A stretch of 64,000 nucleotides of DNA, taken from positions 1 to 64,000 of the forward strand of contig WHSO01000006.1 in the NCBI GenBank assembly GCA_009380075.1, read 5' to 3'. The position numbers were made by a program, and so were the translations under genes. This stretch comes from Alphaproteobacteria bacterium. Lineage in GTDB: Bacteria > Pseudomonadota > Alphaproteobacteria > SMXQ01. Positions 57,336 through 64,000 of this stretch are shown one piece after another. The notes under the pieces are model-generated. The model ran no database searches and was not told the DNA's origin. It worked only from the letters and a program-made list of their open reading frames with translations. Within the stretch, counting starts at the first letter, position 1. Every line of letters begins with the position of its first letter.

Positions 57336-58202
57336 TCACGTCTTCTCGCAGACGAAGACCTTTTCACCGAAGGTGAAGCCGAAGCGGATCGCGTCCGCGC
57401 CCTCGCCAGTGAATTCGCGCAAGGCGAAGCCCGCATCGCGCACGCGGTCGCGGAAATCGGCGCCGTAGCGCCGCACGTGGTCCTTCTGTCCGAAATGCAG
57501 CTCGCGCGTGCCGGGATCGCGGACCTGTGGGTCCTCGTAGGTCCGGCGGCAACCCTCGGCCAGCGGCACCATCGCTACCAGACGCCCGCCGGGCATGAGC
57601 ACCCGGCGGATCTCCGCGAGCGCCCGGCGGTCGTCCACGTGTTCGAGCACGTGGGAACACAGCACCGTGTCGAAGGTCCCGTCGGGCACATCCATGTTTT
57701 CGATATCGAGCTGGATATCGGCGGTCGGGTCGGCGATGTCGGCGGAGACGTAGAGCAGGCAGGACTGGCGCAGGGTGGTCGCGATCAGCGGCTCGGGCGC
57801 GAAATGCAGAAGCGCCTTCGCCTCCCGCAGGATGCCGTGGGAGCGGTCGACGTAAGCCAGCAGGCGGTGGCGCTCGAGCGCGCCGCAACAGGGGCAGCGC
57901 GCTTCCGGCCGCGGCGGCAGCCCGAACGGCAGGAAACGTCCCGCGAAGCCGCAGAGCGGACAGACGTGGTCGTGGCGCGGCTCCAGACTGGCGAGGATGC
58001 TGAGCGCATAGTCGTCGTCGACGCAGGCCTCCCCCGATACCAGGTATCGGGCGAGGCGAAGGCGCCGCTTGCCCCTCCGGACGGCCGCGATGGCCTTCGC
58101 CGCGGCCCGCCCGCGTGCGTTCCGGGCGGCGGCGGCCGTGGTCCGGAGGACACCGCTCAGCAGGGGCAATCGTTCGAAGTTCCGTTCGACCATGACGCGC
58201 AC
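57336..58202 (-). CDS. SAM-dependent methyltransferase with a zinc-ribbon insert
   Basis: 288 residues from ATG 58202 (ATG 58193 possible). The N-terminal 80 residues are Arg/Ala-rich; a zinc ribbon follows ([14 protein letters not shown] ... [12 protein letters not shown]), then the class I core, with [39 protein letters not shown] and [12 protein letters not shown]. The zinc-ribbon plus methyltransferase layout is seen in envelope-sugar methyltransferases; substrate unknown. Confidence 0.8.
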   Translation of the reverse strand: MRVMVERNFERLPLLSGVLRTTAAAARNARGRAAAKAIAAVRRGKRRLRLARYLVSGEACVDDDYALSILASLEPRHDHVCPLCGFAGRFLPFGLPPRPEARCPCCGALERHRLLAYVDRSHGILREAKALLHFAPEPLIATTLRQSCLLYVSADIADPTADIQLDIENMDVPDGTFDTVLCSHVLEHVDDRRALAEIRRVLMPGGRLVAMVPLAEGCRRTYEDPQVRDPGTRELHFGQKDHVRRYGADFRDRVRDAGFALREFTGEGADAIRFGFTFGEKVFVCEKT

Positions 58203-58361
58203 TTCCCATCCCAGGCCAGGGGCGAAACGGGCCTGTTTTTCCCAGATGGTGAGTTAGGACAGGCCGTCTCCCGGGATAGTTCCCCGCATCCTGCGCCGGT
58301 TGCCCGGTGCGGTCCCGGTGCGCTAACGTTGGCACCCACCAACCGATGGCGACCCCTCACC

Positions 58362-58952
58362 ATGTTCCAACGTCTTGCCGCAGTCCTCGCTTCGCTCCTC
58401 GTCACTTTTGGCCTTACCATCGCCCCTATGTCCACCGCCACCGCCGCCGATAACGCACCACGCGTCAGGCTCACCACCAACATGGGCGCCATCGTCCTCG
58501 AGCTCGATGCCGCGCGCGCGCCCAAGACGGTGGAGAACTTCCTCACCTACGTCCGCGCCGGGTTCTACGACGGCACCATCTTCCACCGCGTCATCCGCGG
58601 CTTCATGATCCAGGGCGGCGGCATGGTGCCGGGGCTGGAGCGCAAGCCGACGCGCGGGCCGATCCCCAACGAGGCCGACAACGGGCTGAAGAATGTCGCC
58701 GGCACCATCGCCATGGCGCGCACCGGCGACCCGCATTCGGCGACGGCGCAGTTCTTCATCAACACCGTCGACAACCGGGCCCTCGATCATCGGGACAAGT
58801 CGCCGCAGGGCTGGGGCTATACCGTCTTCGGCCGCGTCATCGAGGGCATGGACGTGGTGCGCATCATCGAGGGCGGGCCGACGGGGCCGTCCGCCGGCTT
58901 CATGGACGTGCCGACGTCCGACGTGATCATCACCAAGGCGGAAATTCTCTAG
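58362..58952 (+). CDS. Periplasmic cyclophilin-type peptidylprolyl isomerase
   Basis: 196 residues from ATG 58362. A signal peptide ([19 protein letters not shown]) precedes a cyclophilin domain: [34 protein letters not shown] with the catalytic Arg, [14 protein letters not shown] and [16 protein letters not shown]. It speeds proline isomerisation in exported proteins. Its stop overlaps the convergent aldo/keto reductase stop by 4 bases. Confidence 0.94.
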   Translation: MFQRLAAVLASLLVTFGLTIAPMSTATAADNAPRVRLTTNMGAIVLELDAARAPKTVENFLTYVRAGFYDGTIFHRVIRGFMIQGGGMVPGLERKPTRGPIPNEADNGLKNVAGTIAMARTGDPHSATAQFFINTVDNRALDHRDKSPQGWGYTVFGRVIEGMDVVRIIEGGPTGPSAGFMDVPTSDVIITKAEIL

Positions 58953-59926
58953 ATCCCCAGCGCCTTGAGCTGCCCTTCCGGGTAGCGGGTGCCGCGGGCG
59001 GCATCGTCGGGGAAGGCGGCGCCGAGGCGCGCGACCTCGTCGGCGCTGAGAGCAACGTCGGCGGCGGCCGCATTCTCGGCGACATGGGCGGGCCGATGCC
59101 CGCCGGGAATCGACACCACCCCTTGGGCCGCGAGCCACGCCAGGGCGATCTGGGCCGGCGTCGCGCCCCTGGCCTTCGCGATCTCCCGGACCGTGCCGAG
59201 GAGTGCGAGGTTATGGTCGAAGTTCTCGGGCGCGTAGCGCGGCATGTCGCGACGGCGGTCCTTGGCGTGGAGGTCGTCGGGGCTGGCGAAGCGGCCGGTC
59301 AGGAACCCGCGGCCGAGCGGCGCATAGGCGACGAAGGCGATGCCGAGGTCGCGGCAGGTCGGCAGGATGTCCGCTTCCGGGAACCGCGACCACAGCGAGT
59401 ATTCCGTCTGCAGCGCGGCGATGGGATGCGTTGCGTGGGCGCGGCGGATGGTGGCGGGGCCCGCCTCCGACAGGCCGAGCGCGCGGACCTTGCCGGCCTC
59501 GACCAGACGGGCCATGGCGCCGACGGTCTCCTCGATCGGCGTGTCGGGATCGACCCGGTGCTGGTAGAACACGTCGATGACGTCGGTCTGAAGGCGGTGG
59601 AGGCAGGCGTCGGCCGCCTCGGCCACGTATTCCGGCCGGCCGTTCACCGCGCGGCGCCCGTCGGGGTAGCGGATGTTGCCGAACTTGGTGGCGAGGATGA
59701 CCTTGTCGCGCCGGCCCCGGAGGGCGCGGCCGAGGAATTCCTCGTTCTTGCCGTCGGCATAGGCGTCGGAGGTATCGAGGAAATTGGCGCCGGCGTCGAT
59801 GGCCGCGTCGATGGCCTTCAGGTTCTCGGTCTCGTCGGGCGGCGAATAGATCGGCGTCATGCCCATGCAGCCGAGCCCGATGACGGGCACCCGCACAAGG
59901 GTTGCTTTTAGTTGAATGCTTTTCAT
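58949..59926 (-). CDS. Aldo/keto reductase
   Basis: 325 residues from ATG 59926 with GGAGA eight bases upstream; the in-frame ATG 60013 is less likely. AKR barrel motifs: [36 protein letters not shown] (catalytic Asp and Tyr), [15 protein letters not shown] (Lys), [15 protein letters not shown] (His) and NADPH-site residues in [17 protein letters not shown]. Substrate unknown. Divergent from the malate synthase gene. Confidence 0.92.
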   Translation of the reverse strand: MKSIQLKATLVRVPVIGLGCMGMTPIYSPPDETENLKAIDAAIDAGANFLDTSDAYADGKNEEFLGRALRGRRDKVILATKFGNIRYPDGRRAVNGRPEYVAEAADACLHRLQTDVIDVFYQHRVDPDTPIEETVGAMARLVEAGKVRALGLSEAGPATIRRAHATHPIAALQTEYSLWSRFPEADILPTCRDLGIAFVAYAPLGRGFLTGRFASPDDLHAKDRRRDMPRYAPENFDHNLALLGTVREIAKARGATPAQIALAWLAAQGVVSIPGGHRPAHVAENAAAADVALSADEVARLGAAFPDDAARGTRYPEGQLKALGI

Positions 59927-60106
59927 CGCAGGTCTCCGCTTGGTCGGTGGTGGATGGGCGGGACGCGTGCTGAACGAAAACGCCGTTGCGGCCGGATTCC
60001 CGATTGATTTCAATTCGTTGCGACCCTGCTCGGCGCGCTGGAAATCGGGTTTCGTTCTGTTATGTTACGTCAGAATTATACAGAAAAATCAACGGGAGAC
60101 GACAAA

Positions 60107-61717
60107 GTGGCGGACCCTGCATCCATGCCCGCGGGCGTCGCGTTCAAGGCGCCGGTCATCGACGACTACAAGCACATCCTGACGCCCGAGGCCGTCGCCT
60201 TCGTGGCCGAGATCGAGCGCCGCTTCGGTTCGCGCCGGCGCGAGCTCCTTGACGCCCGCCAAGAGGTCCAGAAAAAGCTCGATTCCGGCTGGCGCCCCGA
60301 TTTCCTCGAGGAAACCCGCGATACCCGGGAACGCGACTGGACGGTGGCGCCGCTGCCCCAGGACCTCCTCGACCGCCGTGTCGAGATCACCGGGCCGACC
60401 GACCGCAAGATGGTGATCAACGCGCTCAACTGCGGCGCCTCCGTCTTCATGACCGATTTCGAGGACGCCAACGCGCCGACCTGGGACAACATGGTGCGCG
60501 GCCAGGTCAACCTCTACGACGCGGCGCGCCGCACCATCAGCTTCGACGACCCGGTGACCAAGCGCCATTACGCGCTCAACGACACGACCGCGGTTCTGCT
60601 GGTGCGCCCGCGCGGCTGGCACCTGCCGGAAGCGCACATGCTGGTCGACGGTGAACCCGTGACCGGCGCCTTCTTCGACTTCGGCCTGTTCTTCTTCCAC
60701 AACGCCAAGGAACAAATCGCCCGCGGCACCGGGCCCTATTTCTACCTGCCGAAGATGGAGCACTACCTCGAAGTGCGCCTGTGGAACGACGTGTTCAACT
60801 TCGCCCAGGACACCCTCGGCATCCCGCGTGGCACGATCAAGGCGACGATCCTGATTGAAACCATCCTTGCCGCCTTCCAGATGGACGAGTTCCTGTGGGA
60901 GATCCGGGATCACTCGGCCGGCCTCAACTGCGGGCGCTGGGACTACATCTTTTCGTTCATCAAGCGCTTCCGCAACGACCCCGCCTTCGTGCTGCCCGAC
61001 CGCGGCCTCGTCACCATGGCGAGCCACTTCCTGTCCAGCTACTCGCAGCTCCTGATCAAGACCTGCCATCGCCGCAACGTCCACGCCATGGGCGGCATGG
61101 CGGCGCAGATTCCCATCCGCGGCGACGACAAGGCCAACGCCGAGGCGCTGGAGAAGGTCCGCCAGGACAAGCTGCGCGAGGTCAGGAACGGTCACGACGG
61201 CACCTGGGTCGCGCATCCGGGCCTCGTCGCCGTCGCCAAGGCGGTGTTCGACGAATACATGCCGCAACCCAACCAGATCGACAACAAGCGTGAGGACGTG
61301 AACGTCACCGCGGCGGACCTGCTCAAGGTCGCCGAAGGGCCGATCACCGAGGCGGGCTTCCGCCAGAACATCAACGTCGGGCTCCTCTATACAGAGTCCT
61401 GGCTGCGCGGGAACGGCTGCGTGCCGCTTTACAACCTGATGGAAGACGCCGCTACCGCCGAGATTTCGCGCACCCAACTGTGGCAGTGGGTGCGCTACAA
61501 GGCGAAGCGCGCTGACGGGAAGACCATCGACGACGGCTTGTTCAAGAAGACGCTGGACGAGGAAGTCGCCAAGATCAAGCACGGCATCAATGACGCGGCA
61601 CGGGCCAAAGCCGTCGATGCCGCTGCCGACCTCTTCCGCAAGATGGTGCTGACCAGGGAATTTTCCGAGTTCCTGACACTGCCCGCCTACGATTGGGTGG
61701 TGGAACACGGCGCCTGA
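60107..61717 (+). CDS. aceB: Malate synthase A
   Basis: 536 residues from GTG 60107 with GGGAGA eight bases upstream. Motifs include ALNCGASVFMTDFEDANAP, RPRGWHLPEAHMLVDGEPV, ATILIETILAAFQMDE, LNCGRWDYIFSFIKR and QLWQWVRYKAKRADGK; size is that of the A form. It condenses glyoxylate and acetyl-CoA to malate. No isocitrate lyase is in the window, so the partner must be elsewhere. Confidence 0.96.
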   Translation: MADPASMPAGVAFKAPVIDDYKHILTPEAVAFVAEIERRFGSRRRELLDARQEVQKKLDSGWRPDFLEETRDTRERDWTVAPLPQDLLDRRVEITGPTDRKMVINALNCGASVFMTDFEDANAPTWDNMVRGQVNLYDAARRTISFDDPVTKRHYALNDTTAVLLVRPRGWHLPEAHMLVDGEPVTGAFFDFGLFFFHNAKEQIARGTGPYFYLPKMEHYLEVRLWNDVFNFAQDTLGIPRGTIKATILIETILAAFQMDEFLWEIRDHSAGLNCGRWDYIFSFIKRFRNDPAFVLPDRGLVTMASHFLSSYSQLLIKTCHRRNVHAMGGMAAQIPIRGDDKANAEALEKVRQDKLREVRNGHDGTWVAHPGLVAVAKAVFDEYMPQPNQIDNKREDVNVTAADLLKVAEGPITEAGFRQNINVGLLYTESWLRGNGCVPLYNLMEDAATAEISRTQLWQWVRYKAKRADGKTIDDGLFKKTLDEEVAKIKHGINDAARAKAVDAAADLFRKMVLTREFSEFLTLPAYDWVVEHGA

Positions 61718-61737
61718 CCGGACGGGGGGCCGGCACG

Positions 61738-62703
61738 ATGAGCGACATCTGGAGCGCGGCCTATACCGCGAAGAAGGGCGATGTGGCCCTCTACATGTGG
61801 CGCAAGCACGAGGGCACGCCCATCGGGGCGGCGCCCCGGCCGGTGCTGTTCCTGGTGCACGGCTCGTCGTTCTCGGGCCCATCCGGGTTCGACCTGACCG
61901 TCCCCGGCCACGACGACTATTCGCTCATGGACGCCTTCGCCCGGCGCGGCTACGACGTCTGGACCGTGGACCATGAAGGCTACGGCCGTTCCGGCTGGCG
62001 CGAGGGCTACCGCGCCACCATCGCCGACGGGGTCGACGACCTCAGGGCCGCCGTGGCGGTGGTGCGCGAACAGACCGGCCTCGAATCGTATTTCTTCTAC
62101 GGCCAGTCGTCGGGGGCGCTGCGGCTCGCGAGCTTCGCCGCCGCCTGCCCCGAAGCCTGCGCCCGCATCGTGCTCGACGCCTTCGTCTGGACCGGCGAGG
62201 GCGCGCCGACCCTGATCGAGCGGCGCAAGAAGCTCGACCAGTGGACGGGCTCGAACGCGCGGTCCGTGGATCGGGCCTTCTACCGTTCCATCTTCAACCG
62301 CGACCTGCCCGGCACCTCGGACCCGGCGGTGCCCGACGCACTCGCCGACGCGGAGCTCGAGCTCTGCGACAGGGTGCCGACCGGCACCTACGCCGACATG
62401 TGCGCCAACCTGCCGACGGTGGACCCGCTCGATATCGTCTGCCCGACCCTGATCCTGCGCGGCGAGCACGACGGCATTGCGACGGAGGAAGACCTCTTCG
62501 CCTTCTTCATGCGCCTGCCCAACACCGATAAGCAGTTCTCCATCATCGAGGGACAGGCCCATGTCTCGCCACTTGGGCTGAACCGCCGGCGCTTCTGGCA
62601 CGTCATGGACGGGTTCCTGAAGATGCCGGTGCGCCGCGATCCCTACCTCGCCGAAGACCGCGACAAGATCGCGGAAAAGCGCCGCGCCGGAGGCCGGGCA
62701 TGA
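61738..62703 (+). CDS. Alpha/beta hydrolase (copy 1)
   Basis: 321 residues from ATG 61738. Fold markers: PVLFLVHGSSFSGPSGFDL (oxyanion loop), YDVWTVDHEGYGRSGWREG, nucleophile serine in FFYGQSSGALRLASF, acid in RGEHDGIATEEDL and histidine in IEGQAHVSPLGL. Twenty bases after aceB and overlapping its paralogue by 4, so likely one transcript. Substrate unknown; serine esterase or lactonase activity is the class expectation. Confidence 0.85.
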   Translation: MSDIWSAAYTAKKGDVALYMWRKHEGTPIGAAPRPVLFLVHGSSFSGPSGFDLTVPGHDDYSLMDAFARRGYDVWTVDHEGYGRSGWREGYRATIADGVDDLRAAVAVVREQTGLESYFFYGQSSGALRLASFAAACPEACARIVLDAFVWTGEGAPTLIERRKKLDQWTGSNARSVDRAFYRSIFNRDLPGTSDPAVPDALADAELELCDRVPTGTYADMCANLPTVDPLDIVCPTLILRGEHDGIATEEDLFAFFMRLPNTDKQFSIIEGQAHVSPLGLNRRRFWHVMDGFLKMPVRRDPYLAEDRDKIAEKRRAGGRA

Positions 62704-63608
62704 GCCGCATCCGCGCACAGGAATACACGGTCAAGAAGGGTAACGTGCCGCTCCACGTCTACCGCAAGCACGCCGCCGGCGCGGGTGCAGGGGGGCCGCG
62801 CCCGGTCCTGTTCCTGGTGCACGGCTCGTCGTTCTCGGGCCGCTCGGGCTTCGACCTGCAGGTGCCGGGCAAGGACGACTATTCGATGATGGATCACTTC
62901 GCCCGCCTCGGCTGCGACGTCTGGACCATGGACCATGAAGGCTACGGCCGCTCCGGCTGGGGCGATGGCGCGTTCTCCTACGTGAAGGAAGGCGTGGACG
63001 ATCTCAAGGCGGCCATGCCGGTGGTCGAAGCGGAGACCGGCGCGAAATCCATGCTCATGTATGGCGGCTCGTCGGGCGCGCTGCGGGCCGTCTGTTTTGC
63101 GGCCGCCTGCCCGGAGAAGGTGTCGCGCCTCGCCCTCGCCGCCATGGTCTATACCGGCAAGGGCTCGCCGACGCTCGCGGAGCGGGCGAAGAAGCTCGAC
63201 CTGTGGAAATCCTCAAACAAGCGCCCCGTCGATCACGCCTTCTTCTCGACCATCTTCACCCGCGACAAGCCCGGCACGTCGGAGGACGTGGTGGCGAAGG
63301 CGCTCGCCGATTCGGAGGCGCCGCTCTGCACCCACGTGCCGACCGGCACCTACATCGACATGTGCGCGCACCTGCCGCTGGTCGAGCCCGAGGCGGTGAC
63401 CTGCCCGACCCTGCTGGTGCGGTCCGAGCACGACGGCATCGCCACCGACGAGGACGTGATGGAGTTCTTCGCCCGGCTACCCAACAAGGACAAGCAGTTC
63501 ACCATGATGGACGGCCAGTCCCACGCGGCGACGTTGGGCCTCAACCGCCACCGTTTCTGTCACGTGCTGCACGTCTTCCTGTCGATGCCGGCGAAGGCGA
63601 GGGCCTAA
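62700..63608 (+). CDS. Alpha/beta hydrolase (copy 2, tandem paralogue)
   Basis: 302 residues from ATG 62700 (ATGA overlap with copy 1). It shares long blocks with copy 1: VLFLVHGSSFSGRSGFDL, DHEGYGRSGW, YGGSSGALRAVCFAAACPE and SEHDGIATDEDVMEFFARLP, with His in MDGQSHAATLGL. The two differ mostly in the cap region. Tandem duplication followed by divergence is the simplest explanation. Confidence 0.85.
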   Translation: MSRIRAQEYTVKKGNVPLHVYRKHAAGAGAGGPRPVLFLVHGSSFSGRSGFDLQVPGKDDYSMMDHFARLGCDVWTMDHEGYGRSGWGDGAFSYVKEGVDDLKAAMPVVEAETGAKSMLMYGGSSGALRAVCFAAACPEKVSRLALAAMVYTGKGSPTLAERAKKLDLWKSSNKRPVDHAFFSTIFTRDKPGTSEDVVAKALADSEAPLCTHVPTGTYIDMCAHLPLVEPEAVTCPTLLVRSEHDGIATDEDVMEFFARLPNKDKQFTMMDGQSHAATLGLNRHRFCHVLHVFLSMPAKARA

Positions 63609-64000
63609 GCGCTTTTTTCCTTCGCCTTTTGAATCTCCCGCCACACGGATTCGGACGTGACCGGCATTTCGATATGCCGGATGCCGAAGGGCGACAGCGC
63701 ATCGACGGTGGCGTTGACGACGACGGCGAGCGCCGGGGTCGTGCCGCCTTCGCCGCCGCCGCGCACGCCGAGCTTGTTGCGGGGCGAGGGCACTTCGTGG
63801 ATCGCGACCTTGAAGTCCGGCAGCCGGTGGGCCCGCGGCATGGCGTAGTCCATGAACGTCCCGGCCATGAGCTGCGCCGTCTCCGGTGCATAGACCATGT
63901 GCTCCCACAGCGCCTGGCCGATGCCCTGCGTGGCGCCGCCGTGGCTCTGGCCGCGCAGGATCAGCGGGTTGATGGCGCGGCCGACGTCGTCCACCGCGGC
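63605..64000 (-). CDS. Molybdopterin-binding hydroxylase large subunit (CoxL/XdhB-like), C-terminal end
   Basis: 132 codons of the 3' end; the start lies beyond the right window edge. It reads VDDVGRAINPLILRGQSHGG, GIGQALWEHMVYAPE, FMDYAMPRAHRLPDF and VRGGGEGGTTPALAVVVNAT, with the active-site glutamate in GGGEGG. This is the C-terminal part of the xanthine dehydrogenase/CO dehydrogenase/aldehyde oxidase large subunit. Convergent with the hydrolase pair (4-base overlap), it may act in a shared catabolic pathway. Confidence 0.88.
   Translation of the reverse strand, partial: AAVDDVGRAINPLILRGQSHGGATQGIGQALWEHMVYAPETAQLMAGTFMDYAMPRAHRLPDFKVAIHEVPSPRNKLGVRGGGEGGTTPALAVVVNATVDALSPFGIRHIEMPVTSESVWREIQKAKEKSA

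Overview
The window looks like a piece of chromosome from a GC-rich alphaproteobacterium, probably Rhodospirillales-like. The evidence is the complete ccmABCDEFGHI cytochrome c maturation operon, the run SUV3-like helicase / S4 RNA-binding protein / FdxA ferredoxin / CarD, an ELM1-family protein, AcnA with a TTG start, and an Irr-type 'TTAGAA-N3-TTCTAA' box in front of katG. The taxonomic call is inference from gene content; no ribosomal RNA is present.

1-23.5 kb is an exopolysaccharide locus whose genes read as a scrambled version of the xanthan/acetan 'gum' set. It holds a GumD-like priming transferase, GumM-like GT26, GumH-like GT4, GumK-like GT70 and GT2 glycosyltransferases, a GumE-like polymerase, GumB-like export and GumC-like tyrosine-kinase proteins, an outer-membrane beta-barrel protein and a secreted GH5 glucanase. 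A CDP-sugar cassette (RfbF, SDR, RfbC-like epimerase, SAF-type oxidoreductase) sits inside it without the usual RfbG/RfbH. Accessory genes are an ATP-grasp protein (cut by the window edge), an acyltransferase-like protein, an ExeA-like AAA ATPase, a small secreted protein and a 54-residue membrane protein just after gumC. The expected lipid-linked core is Glc-Glc-Man-GlcA, extended with an unusual sugar. No Wzx flippase is visible.

23.8-27.5 kb carries two divergent Rieske oxygenases whose Rieske segments form a nearly identical inverted repeat, followed by an orphan periplasmic solute-binding protein. 27.5-35.2 kb carries an ArsR/SRPBCC pair with two clear palindromic operators, then the ccm operon on the minus strand in perfect A-to-I order with 4-base overlaps. 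Two oddities are a frameshift in ccmB and a short ccmI-like C-terminal remnant behind the SRPBCC gene.

35.7-53.9 kb is mostly housekeeping: acnA, ELM1-family protein, cupin, DUF1223, a hibernation factor-like protein, helicase, Hsp15-like protein, DUF938 methyltransferase, fdxA, a CarD with a long histone-H1-like tail, a SLOG-fold protein, an M48 protease, a thermonuclease-like protein, proline iminopeptidase, a PagL-like protein and katG.

54.1-56.0 kb starts with tRNA-Arg(CCU). Next comes a cluster of inverted repeats and then a small phage-type immunity module: an XRE repressor and a small partner gene, divergent from a Ner-like regulator with a possibly leaderless promoter. 56-64 kb returns to ordinary genes: galE, a methyltransferase, a cyclophilin, an aldo/keto reductase, malate synthase, two tandem alpha/beta hydrolases, and the C-terminal end of a molybdenum hydroxylase large subunit.
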